NCBI GenBank assembly: GCA_036380435.1
Contig: DASVES010000126.1
Location: 1 to 16,081, forward strand
DNA length: 16,081 bases
DNA from: DASQDT01 sp036380435
GTDB lineage: Bacteria > Acidobacteriota > Blastocatellia > Pyrinomonadales > Pyrinomonadaceae
Direction: 5' to 3'
Shown: piece by piece, positions 1-6,542 of the stretch
Layout: every line of letters starts with the position of its first letter
Position numbering within the stretch: the first letter of the stretch is position 1
The notes under the pieces: generated by a model
Database searches by the model: none
Told to the model about the DNA's origin: nothing
The model's input: only the letters and a program-made list of their open reading frames with translations
Made by a program: the position numbers and the translations under genes

Positions 1-74
1 TGCCCGAACACGTCGGGCACGAGCGCCGTCAGCAGAAACACCGCGCAGATGATGATTGACAAAAACTTTTTCAT
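1..74 (-). CDS. Secreted or membrane protein, N-terminus only (cut by window edge)
   Basis: Only the first 24 complete codons are present. They begin MKKFLSIIICAVFLL and continue TALVPDVFG. Two lysines, a hydrophobic core of about 15 residues and a short polar C-region form a standard Sec signal peptide, with a plausible cleavage after VFG. The ATG lies at 74-72 on the minus strand. It is preceded by a good purine-rich ribosome binding site (GGGAGAAGG, about 80-88), which supports this start. The mature protein lies outside the window, so no function can be assigned. The gene is divergent from the amidohydrolase at 332, and the gap of about 257 bp between them should hold both promoters. Confidence 0.75.
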   Translation of the reverse strand, partial: MKKFLSIIICAVFLLTALVPDVFG

Positions 75-121
75 AACCTTCTCCCTCGTCCTCTAGCCTC
101 GATAAATGTTAATGGAGAGAT

Positions 122-166
122 GACTCACGCGGTTTGTCGGAGCAAATACCATTCCGCGTGGGAGTC
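122..166. other. Imperfect inverted repeat in the divergent gap
   Basis: GACTCACGCGG at 122-132 is mirrored by CCGCGTGGGAGTC at 154-166. That gives an 11-bp stem with a 2-nt bulge and a loop of about 21 nt. It lies in the untranslated space upstream of the minus-strand secreted protein and could be a leader hairpin or an operator. I see no T-tract and no second copy. No other gene is supported between 75 and 331. Confidence 0.4.
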
Positions 167-294
167 GGCCGTCATTGGGGTCAAAAGGCAAACAAGTCAG
201 CGACTTAACGCCGGCGGAAGGTCGTCTGTGGTTGCTCTTTTGCGACACAGCGAGCGCGACGGCGTATGAATTTGAAGCATCGGGGCGGCCCTGC

Positions 295-324
295 TTTGAC
301 CTGTCTCCGGCGCTTCCGCATAAT
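295..324 (+). promoter_or_regulatory. Candidate sigma70-type promoter, possibly giving a leaderless mRNA
   Basis: TTTGAC at 295-300 and CATAAT at 319-324 are separated by 18 bp. Transcription would start around 331, and the ATG of the amidohydrolase is at 332. No Shine-Dalgarno sequence is visible before that ATG, which fits a leaderless transcript. This is inference from two short matches. Confidence 0.4.
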
Positions 325-331
325 CGGCACT

Positions 332-1276
332 ATGAAGACCGCAATCATACATCACCCCGTCTACGAGAAGCACGACACGGGCGACGGACACCCGGAAACG
401 GCCGCGCGCTACGCGGCCGTGATGCGGGCGCTACGCGACGACCAGCAGCTTTGGCCGCGCCTGCTCGAACTCGAAGCGCCGGCCGCGCCGCGCGGCGACG
501 TACAGGCGTGCCACACGCCGCAGCACTTCAAGAGGGTCGAGCGCGCCGTGAGCGAGGGGCTCGGCTACCTCGACGCCGACACCATCGTGTCGATGCGTTC
601 GCTGGAGGCGGCGCTGCGCGCTTCGGGAGCGGGCCTGCGCGCCGTGGACGCCGTGATGAAGGGGGAGGCCAGAAACGCCTTCCTGCCCGTGCGCCCGCCC
701 GGCCACCACGCGACGAGCGAGCGCGCGATGGGCTTCTGTCTTTTCAACACCGTGGCCGTCGCCGCGCGCTACGCGCAGAATCGCTACGCGGAGGTCGAGC
801 GCGTGGCCGTCGTCGATTGGGACGTGCATCACGGCAACGGCACGCAGGGCATCTTCTACGACGACCCGTCGGTCTTTTTCTTCTCGGCGCACCAGTACCC
901 GTGGTATCCGGGCACGGGCGCGCGCGGCGAAACCGGCGTCGGCCGCGGCCGCGGCACCTCGCTCAACGTCCCTCTGAAAGCGGGCACGCCGGCCGCCGAG
1001 CACCGACGCGCCTTCGACGCGGCGCTCTCCGAGATCGGCGCGAAGTTCAAGCCCGACCTCGTGATCATCTCCGCCGGCTTCGACGCGCACACGTCAGACC
1101 CACTCGGGCAACTCACGCTCGAAGACGACGACTTCGTCGCGATGACGCGGACGGTCAAGCAGTGGGCGGCCGATGCCTGCGGCGGGCGCGTCGTCTCCTG
1201 TCTCGAAGGCGGCTACAACCTGCAAACGCTCGGCGCGACCGCCCTCGCCCACGTCCGCGCGCTCGCCGAAGAGTAA
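332..1276 (+). CDS. Histone deacetylase superfamily (class II-like) zinc amidohydrolase
   Basis: This 314-residue protein belongs to the HDAC/acetylpolyamine amidohydrolase/AcuC superfamily, whose members remove acetyl groups from lysine or polyamine amines with a catalytic zinc. The full motif series is present: RPPGHHA (His125/His126, charge relay), GFCLFN, DWDVHHGNGT (Asp164 and His166, zinc ligands), SAHQYPWYPGTG, ISAGFDAH (Asp251, third zinc ligand) and LEGGYN (Tyr295, transition-state tyrosine). An active enzyme is therefore expected, in the cytoplasm because no signal peptide is seen. I chose ATG 332 because family members begin near MKTAIIHHPVYEKHDTG. An upstream in-frame ATG at 266 would add 22 unconserved residues and overlap the promoter. 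The substrate cannot be told from sequence. A deacetylase for acetylated proteins, for polyamines or for acetoin-related compounds are all possible. No acetyl-CoA synthetase neighbour points to an AcuC role. Confidence 0.92.
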   Translation: MKTAIIHHPVYEKHDTGDGHPETAARYAAVMRALRDDQQLWPRLLELEAPAAPRGDVQACHTPQHFKRVERAVSEGLGYLDADTIVSMRSLEAALRASGAGLRAVDAVMKGEARNAFLPVRPPGHHATSERAMGFCLFNTVAVAARYAQNRYAEVERVAVVDWDVHHGNGTQGIFYDDPSVFFFSAHQYPWYPGTGARGETGVGRGRGTSLNVPLKAGTPAAEHRRAFDAALSEIGAKFKPDLVIISAGFDAHTSDPLGQLTLEDDDFVAMTRTVKQWAADACGGRVVSCLEGGYNLQTLGATALAHVRALAEE

Positions 1277-1317
1277 GTCCGCCGTCTATCTCGGCGGAAG
1301 AAGAATTAACATGGATG

Positions 1318-1435
1318 GACAGGACGCACAGGATTTGCAGGACGGACAGGACGAGACGATTTGAAATTCTCAAATCTCACATCTGAAATTTCAAATCAGC
1401 TCTTTCTTTATCCTGCCCATCCTGTCAATCCTGTC
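1318..1435. repeat. 9-bp-period CAGGA inverted array with nested AT-rich palindrome
   Basis: Four CAGGA cores at 9-bp spacing (about 1318-1354) are mirrored by three TCCTG cores at 9-bp spacing (1411-1435). Between the arms sits a second inverted repeat, GATTTGAAATT at 1358-1368 and AATTTCAAATC at 1387-1397, an 11-bp perfect stem. The outer stem is imperfect (about 20 of 25 positions). It lies 41 bp after the amidohydrolase stop and before the MFS gene, between co-directional genes. No open reading frame with coding character fits the 1277-1508 gap. Confidence 0.75.
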
Positions 1436-1508
1436 TAAACCTCCTGCCCCTTGAGTAGATGGCGGACTTGCCCCGCCCTACAGGCTCGCCGCTTTTTCAT
1501 TTCGGCTC

Positions 1509-2906
1509 ATGGCGTCGCTGACCTACAAGCAACTCATCTCGGGCAACCGCTCGTTCAGGCGGCTGCTGGCGGGGCAGGTGGTTTCCGAACTCGGCAACTG
1601 GTTCAACTTCATCGCCGGGTTGGGACTGGTGCGCGCCGTGACGGGGGCGGCGCCGGAGCCACTGGCGATACTCGTCGTGTTGCGGCTCGCGCCGTTCGCG
1701 TTGTTCGCGCCGCTGGCGGGAGCTGTCGCCGACCGCCTGTCGCGGCGGACGGTGATGATCGTCACAGACGTTCTGCGCGCCCTGCTCGCCCTCGGCTTCC
1801 TGCTGGTGCGCGGCCCCGAAGATTTGTGGATCGCCTACGTCTGCACGTTCGGCTCGACGGTGCTGGCGGCCTTCTTCGAGGGCGCGAAGAATGCGGCGCT
1901 GGCCAACGTCGTCGGCGGACGCGGACTGCTGGCGGGAAACGCTTTGATGTTCTCGTCGCGGTTCCTCTTGATGTCGGTCGGCTCGGCGCTCGGCGGGGAG
2001 GCGTCGGCCGCGTTCGGCTACGACGTGGCGTTCGTCATCAACGCGCTGTCGTTCCTCGTCTCGGCCTACTCGATCTGGCTCATCCCCGGCCGCGAGATGC
2101 ACGCTGCCGAAGCGGTGAGTGAATCAGGCGACGAGGACGCGCGCGGCACGAATGAAATAGGCACGCCGGCGGGGAGCGACGTGCGCGCCGGCGCGGGCAA
2201 GCGCGCGGGTTATCTGGCGGACGTGCTGGAGGGGTGGCGCTATGTCGTCCGGCACCCGCTCGTGGCGGCCATCTTCGGCATCAACATCATGTGGGCGCTC
2301 GGCGGCGGCGGCCTCAATCTCGTCTACGAGCGCCTCGGCGCGGTGGTCTTCGCCGAAGCGGGTGGGTTGCAGCCGGACAGGGCCGTCTCGATGCTCTACA
2401 CGGCGGCCGGTGCGGGCCTCTTCGTGGGGATGTTTCTGGCGCGCCGGGTCGGCGCGAAGATCGAGGTGCGTGGGGCGACGGCCCGCTTTATGGGGTGGAC
2501 GCTGATCGCGCACGGAATTTTGTTCGCGCTCTCGGGGCTGATGCCGTCGATTTGGTGGTGCATGTTGATGATGTTTCTGTCGCGCGCGGTCATCGGCGTG
2601 GAGTTCGCCATACAGGAGACGCTGTTGCTGCGTCTGCTGCCCGACCGCCTGCGCGGGCGCGTCACTTCGTCCGACCGCGCGGCCGAAATTCTCATGATGA
2701 GTCTGACGACGGCGGCCGCCGGCTGGCTGCTGGGTTTCGCGCTGACGCCGCGCTCGCTCACCGTCGTCTCTGGGCTGCTCTGCGGTAGCCCCGGCATCGT
2801 CTGGCTCCTGCTGTTCGCGTCGGGTAAGCTGCGGATGCCTGAGCGCCCGGCCGGCGCGGACGAAGACGATGAGGAAGGGGAGACGGCGCTCGCGAGTGCG
2901 AACTGA
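1509..2906 (+). CDS. Major facilitator superfamily exporter (MFS_3/EntS-like)
   Basis: This 465-residue polytopic membrane protein has alternating hydrophobic segments throughout and a hydrophilic loop at about residues 197-240 between the two six-helix halves. The signature loop between helices 2 and 3 reads GAVADRLSRRTVMIV (from about residue 71), the MFS motif A pattern. The overall look (LAGQVVSELGNWFNFIA near the N-terminus) matches the EntS/MFS_3 branch of proton-coupled drug or siderophore exporters. A solute efflux role in the inner membrane is therefore likely, but the substrate is unknown. The C-terminal tail of about 20 residues is very acidic (ADEDDEEGE) and probably cytoplasmic. 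No Shine-Dalgarno sequence is evident before ATG 1509, but translation from there gives the expected N-terminus. No siderophore or antibiotic genes are adjacent. Confidence 0.88.
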   Translation: MASLTYKQLISGNRSFRRLLAGQVVSELGNWFNFIAGLGLVRAVTGAAPEPLAILVVLRLAPFALFAPLAGAVADRLSRRTVMIVTDVLRALLALGFLLVRGPEDLWIAYVCTFGSTVLAAFFEGAKNAALANVVGGRGLLAGNALMFSSRFLLMSVGSALGGEASAAFGYDVAFVINALSFLVSAYSIWLIPGREMHAAEAVSESGDEDARGTNEIGTPAGSDVRAGAGKRAGYLADVLEGWRYVVRHPLVAAIFGINIMWALGGGGLNLVYERLGAVVFAEAGGLQPDRAVSMLYTAAGAGLFVGMFLARRVGAKIEVRGATARFMGWTLIAHGILFALSGLMPSIWWCMLMMFLSRAVIGVEFAIQETLLLRLLPDRLRGRVTSSDRAAEILMMSLTTAAAGWLLGFALTPRSLTVVSGLLCGSPGIVWLLLFASGKLRMPERPAGADEDDEEGETALASAN

Positions 2907-2917
2907 AACACGCGCCA

Positions 2918-2948
2918 CGCGGGTGTCGTAAAATGTGAGACGCCCGCG
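2918..2948 (+). terminator. Possible hairpin terminator after the MFS gene
   Basis: CGCGGGTGTC at 2918-2927 pairs with GACGCCCGCG at 2939-2948 (10 bp including one G-U pair), with an 11-nt loop. It starts 11 bp after the MFS stop codon. No T-tract follows, so intrinsic termination is uncertain. The loop contains TAAAAT, which could instead be a -10 element, although no matching -35 was seen. Confidence 0.35.
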
Positions 2949-2987
2949 CCTGACGGCGACGAGCGCGCAAGCTGCCGCCAACTCGTA

Positions 2988-3128
2988 GTAGTGTCCTAAG
3001 TTGAATGAATTGCTCTGCGCCCCCTCGGCGTCCTCGGCGGCTCGGCGGTGAGTCAACTCCGGCCGTCATTCACCGCCGAGCCGCAAAGGACGCCGAGGGA
3101 GCGCCGAGAATTGAAATCAGGACACTAC
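2988..3128. repeat. Long palindromic element with CGCCGAG-type arms
   Basis: The outer tips GTAGTGTCCT (2988-2997) and AGGACACTAC (3119-3128) are perfect complements. Inside them, 3013-3051 and 3070-3108 are 39-nt arms matching at 35 positions, built of repeated CGGCG/CCGAG words. The loop is only about 18 nt. The inner right arm has the CACCGCCGAGCCGCAAAGGACGCCGAG pattern at 3071 onward and is clearly related to the element at 12659-12774. It fills the gap between the MFS and phosphatase genes. Small open frames across it have no coding character. Confidence 0.85.
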
Positions 3129-3159
3129 CTACTCGTGAGCGTTCGGAAGAGTCAATCAC

Positions 3160-5511
3160 ATGAAGCGTTTCGACGGGGCCACCGCAAAGACTTTGGAGTT
3201 CGCCGCGCGCGTGCGCGCCGCGTTGCGTCGCACGATGCCGCGCGTCGCACTGGTGGCGGCGGGCCTCCTGGTGTTGTGGGTGATTCTCGGCAATACCTCG
3301 ATTAGCGAAACGCGCGTCGATAATTTTTTCGACCGCCTGACCTTCCTCGCCGTCGCCTCGGTCGCGCTCTACTACTGTGTGCTCGCGCTCCACTGGACGA
3401 AGCGCAAGCTCCTGTGGCGCGTGCGCCGTCGCCTGCTCATCACGTACCTGTTCGTCGGGCTGACTCCGCTCGTGCTGCTCGGCGTGCTCGGCATACTCGC
3501 GTGGCTCGTCCTGTCGGGGCAGGCCATGTCGCGCATCGTCAACGTGCAGATTAACGCCACGGAGCAGGTGGCGCAGGCGAACGCCGACGCGCTCGCCGCG
3601 GAGTTCCTGCGACGGCCCATAGGCGCGAGCGCCTCTGAGAATCAACGCTGGCTCGACGAGCGGATGGCGGTGTTGCAGGCCGGTCTGCCGGGCGCGCGCG
3701 CTGCCGTGTGGCGCGGCGGGGCCGGGCAGAGGGCGAACACCGAAGGCGAAGAGTTGGGCGTCGTCGGCGAGGGGCGCGCGGCCGACTTCATGAGCGCGGC
3801 GCACGGGGGCGAGGAGGCGCGCGGCATCGGCGTCGAGCGCGTGTCGTTGGACGCGCCGCTGCCCGCGTGGCTCAGAGGGCAGGAGCGTTGGAGCGGCTTC
3901 GCCTTCGTCCCGCCGCCGGACGAATCCGCCGACCCGTTCGGCACGCCTTCCGTGCGCGCACTCGTGCGCCGGGGCGAGGGCGAGCGCGGCGTCGCGGTGT
4001 TGCTCGTCGTCCCCGTCAGCCGCGCGCTCGTCCGGCAGTTCCGCGAGAGCACGGGGATTGCCCTGCGACCCTACTTCCTCGGCGCGCGCAAACTCGACGT
4101 GAACGTCGCGACGAAAAGCGACGGCATCTCGATCAACTCGCGCCGAGAACCTGACGGGGAGCGGCAGAAGGGCTTAGAGTTGAACCCCGACGCGCAGCTG
4201 GCCGCCATCGACAACGCCCCCGGCGACCGCGACCAGTTCGGCGACCAGCTGCCGAACGGCCCCCCCTACATCGTCGCGCTGCCGGCGACTGACTGGCTCA
4301 ACGGTGAGGTGGACACGCACCTCTCCTTCCTCTTCGAGTACTCTCTCGCCGAAGCGCGCCGGCAGCTACTCGACAGCAGCGCCGTCGGCGAGGTCATCCA
4401 GAAGGCGCTCGTGGCGCTGGCCATCGTCTTCCTCGCGCTGGAGCTGGTGGCGCTCCTCGCCGCCGCGTGGATGACGCGCGCCGTGACGGGCACCGTCCAC
4501 AAGCTCCACCTCGCCACCCAGTTCATCAAGCGCGGCGACTTCTCACACCGCATCCGCACGCGCTCGCACGACCAACTGGGCGAGCTGGCCGCCGCCTTCA
4601 ACGACATGTCGGCCAACATCGAAGTGCTTTTGGAAGAGCGCGTCGAGCGCGAGCGTTTGGAGCGCGAGGTGGAGATCGCCGCCGAGGTGCAGGCGCAACT
4701 GTTCCCGCGCAGCCTGCCCGCGCTGACGACCGCCGAGGTGACGGGCGAGTGCCGCGCGGCGCGCGGCGTGGCCGGCGACTATTACGACTACGTGGAGGTC
4801 GAGCCCGGTCTGGTGGCGTTCGTGCTCGGCGACGTTTCGGGCAAGGGCATCTCGGCGGCGCTCGTCATGTCGAACCTACAGGCCTCGCTGCGGGCGCAGG
4901 TGACGATCATCTCGGAGCGGCGCCGGCTCGTCGGGCTGGCGGCAGCGACGACCACGGCCGCCAGCGCCGCGGCGGCGTCGGACGGGGGCGAGGGGCTTGG
5001 CGCGTGCGGCGTAACGGGGGCGGACTCTGCTTGCGCCGTCGAGAACATGGTCTCCAGCATCAACCAGCAGCTCTGCCGCAGCACCGACTCCAACCGCTTC
5101 GCCACACTCTTCCTCGCGCTCTACGACGACCGCGCCCGGACGCTTCGCTACACCAACGCCGGCCACAACACGCCCATCCTCGTGCGCGCCAACGGCCGGG
5201 TCGAGCGCCTTGACGTGGGCGGCACCATCGTCGGCGTCTTCGACTTCGTCACCTACGAGGAGGCGCAGGCCCGGCTCGACCTCGACGACCTGCTCGTCGT
5301 CTTCTCCGACGGCATCAGCGAGGCCCAGAACGCCGCCGGTGAAGAGTACGGCGAGGAGCGCATCGTCCAACTCGCCGCCGCCAACCGCCACCTCGCGGCC
5401 GACGACCTCCGACATAAGATTTTCGACGAGGTCGATAAGTGGTCAGGCGACGAGGAGCGCGGCGACGACCAGACGCTTGTGATTTTAAAGGCCGTGATAA
5501 GTGATGAGTGA
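3160..5511 (+). CDS. Membrane HAMP-PP2C (SpoIIE/RsbU-type) serine phosphatase
   Basis: The protein is 783 residues long. Hydrophobic helices lie at about 29-44, 61-78 and 92-118. An extracytoplasmic region of roughly 290 residues is followed by a fourth helix (about 414-437), a HAMP domain (about 438-491), a charged coiled coil (about 492-520) and a C-terminal PP2C-type phosphatase domain. Metal-binding motifs are intact: GDYYDY at 539, GDVSGKG at 557, SDGISEA with Asp717, and GDDQT at 768-772. An Ala-rich insertion (about 595-620) interrupts the phosphatase domain. By family precedent it dephosphorylates an anti-anti-sigma-like (STAS) protein in response to a periplasmic signal. No STAS or anti-sigma gene lies nearby, so the partner is encoded elsewhere. 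The start is supported by GGAAGAG about 8 nt upstream. The last five residues (VISDE) and the stop codon are encoded inside the palindromic repeat at 5486-5575. Confidence 0.9.
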   Translation: MKRFDGATAKTLEFAARVRAALRRTMPRVALVAAGLLVLWVILGNTSISETRVDNFFDRLTFLAVASVALYYCVLALHWTKRKLLWRVRRRLLITYLFVGLTPLVLLGVLGILAWLVLSGQAMSRIVNVQINATEQVAQANADALAAEFLRRPIGASASENQRWLDERMAVLQAGLPGARAAVWRGGAGQRANTEGEELGVVGEGRAADFMSAAHGGEEARGIGVERVSLDAPLPAWLRGQERWSGFAFVPPPDESADPFGTPSVRALVRRGEGERGVAVLLVVPVSRALVRQFRESTGIALRPYFLGARKLDVNVATKSDGISINSRREPDGERQKGLELNPDAQLAAIDNAPGDRDQFGDQLPNGPPYIVALPATDWLNGEVDTHLSFLFEYSLAEARRQLLDSSAVGEVIQKALVALAIVFLALELVALLAAAWMTRAVTGTVHKLHLATQFIKRGDFSHRIRTRSHDQLGELAAAFNDMSANIEVLLEERVERERLEREVEIAAEVQAQLFPRSLPALTTAEVTGECRAARGVAGDYYDYVEVEPGLVAFVLGDVSGKGISAALVMSNLQASLRAQVTIISERRRLVGLAAATTTAASAAAASDGGEGLGACGVTGADSACAVENMVSSINQQLCRSTDSNRFATLFLALYDDRARTLRYTNAGHNTPILVRANGRVERLDVGGTIVGVFDFVTYEEAQARLDLDDLLVVFSDGISEAQNAAGEEYGEERIVQLAAANRHLAADDLRHKIFDEVDKWSGDEERGDDQTLVILKAVISDE

Positions 5512-5575
5512 TAAGTGATAAGAAAGAAATCTGTTTTTCTTATCACTTATCACTCATCACTTATCACGGCCTTTA
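5486..5575. repeat. Perfect 40-bp-stem heptamer palindrome between convergent genes
   Basis: Arms 5486-5525 and 5536-5575 are perfectly complementary over 40 nt, with a 10-nt loop (GAAATCTGTT). Each arm contains four 7-bp units of type A (GTGATAA) or B (GTGATGA) in order A-B-A-A, flanked by TAAAGGCC / GGCCTTTA. The stop codons of both convergent genes (5509-5511 plus strand, 5575-5573 minus strand) lie within the arms. The structure could act as a bidirectional terminator, although the T-tract is short. Positions 5494-5567 are identical to 11072-11145. Confidence 0.95.
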
Positions 5576-6505
5576 AGCCGTGACCATCACGGCGCGGGCG
5601 CCGACGAGTTCGGCGAAGTCTTTGGTGTAGACAGTTCCTACCTTGCGGGCGCGGCGGATCGTCTCGACCATTTCGTCGGTGTTGATGAGGCCGTCTTCGG
5701 TGAAGGCGACGGCCCAGGCCGGGATGTGCGCGGCGGCGGCGAGCAGTTCCTCGACGTGGCGCAGATACTGCTGGCGCGTCTCGGCGCGCGCGCCGAGACG
5801 ACCGGCGCGCGCGCCCTCGAACTCGTCCCAGAAACCATCGCCACCGCGTATCCATTCCTCGCGCCAGGCCCACGCCGTGTGGCGCGCGCCGCGCCGCGCG
5901 GGTCGCGGCAGGCGCAGGAAGAGGCAGTCGGCCTGCTCGGTGGAGAGGAAGTCGCGCGGCTCTTTGTTCGCCGCCTTGTTCGACTCTCTGTTGTCCACGG
6001 GGCGCGGCTCCGATTCCCACAATCGCTGGAAGACGCGCGAGAGCGGCTGGCGCAGCTCGCGCGATTCGTCGTCGAAGGAGAGCACGTAGTCGCCGACCAT
6101 CACGCCGAGGTGGAGTGCGAGGTGGCGACGCGTCGGCGAGGCGAGCTGTTCGGCGTTGCGTCGGACGTTGTCGAACCACCATGCGTCGGTCTCGCCGAAC
6201 CACTTACGCAGGGCCGGGTTGGCGAGGCGGTAGTGGGGGACGTAAGCGTCTTCGAGGACGAGCGCCACGTCTTCGACCGACAGGCGCTCCGAGTTGTTCT
6301 CGACGCGCGCCGAAGCCTTCGACCACGACCAGCGCCACACGTCGTTCGTCGAGACGCGCACGCCCCAACGCTTGAGCGCGAAATCGAGGTCGGCCTCGCC
6401 CGCGAAGGGGTTGGCGAGCGAGCGGATTTTCAGACGGCGCAGCACGCTCAGCTCGAAGCCGAGCCAGCCGTCGGGCGTCTGTTCAAAATGGTGTGTCGCG
6501 TTCAT
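5573..6505 (-). CDS. D12-class adenine methyltransferase-like protein lacking DPPY (putative non-catalytic)
   Basis: This 310-residue soluble protein has no assignment I am certain of. It looks like a derived D12-class (Dam-like) DNA N6-adenine methyltransferase. LANPFAGEADLDFALKRWG (near residues 30-50) resembles the SAM-binding motif I (PFxGxG...FAL), and STNDV follows where the acidic residue after strand 2 is expected. The C-terminal HIPAWAVAFTEDGLINTDEM resembles the late SYS-type motif of that family. Where the catalytic DPPY should stand, after the hydrophobic strand ADCLFL, the sequence reads RLPRP, so methylation is not expected. The frame is uninterrupted, so this does not look like recent decay. 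I chose ATG 6505. The open frame extends to 6634, but that extension is basic low-complexity sequence overlapping the upstream gene. It sits 37 bp after the HD-GYP gene and is probably co-transcribed. Its stop is at the edge of the 5486-5575 palindrome. Confidence 0.6.
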   Translation of the reverse strand: MNATHHFEQTPDGWLGFELSVLRRLKIRSLANPFAGEADLDFALKRWGVRVSTNDVWRWSWSKASARVENNSERLSVEDVALVLEDAYVPHYRLANPALRKWFGETDAWWFDNVRRNAEQLASPTRRHLALHLGVMVGDYVLSFDDESRELRQPLSRVFQRLWESEPRPVDNRESNKAANKEPRDFLSTEQADCLFLRLPRPARRGARHTAWAWREEWIRGGDGFWDEFEGARAGRLGARAETRQQYLRHVEELLAAAAHIPAWAVAFTEDGLINTDEMVETIRRARKVGTVYTKDFAELVGARAVMVTA

Positions 6506-6542
6506 CGGTCTCGTCCGAGGGGCGCCTTTCTCATCGGAAGTC

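Noticed and set aside
175..1386. 403-codon plus-strand open frame over the amidohydrolase gene
   Set aside because: It is an Arg-rich out-of-frame shadow of the HDAC-family gene. High GC leaves long spurious frames.
2124..3056. 310-codon minus-strand open frame opposite the MFS gene
   Set aside because: Its Arg/Gln/His-rich composition and full overlap with the MFS gene and a repeat mark it as a shadow.
3048..3305. Small plus-strand open frame across the 2988-3128 palindrome
   Set aside because: Its N-terminus is translated repeat (TAEPQRTPRERREL) and the rest is out of frame with the phosphatase gene.
5486..5575. Insertion sequence or transposon at the identical repeats
   Set aside because: There is no transposase, and no target duplication or longer terminal repeat flanks either 74-nt copy. 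A non-autonomous element mobilised in trans remains possible.
5550..6203. Minus-strand frame ending in the same VISDE tail as the phosphatase
   Set aside because: The shared tail is only the translated repeat arm. The rest is an out-of-frame shadow of the methyltransferase-like gene.
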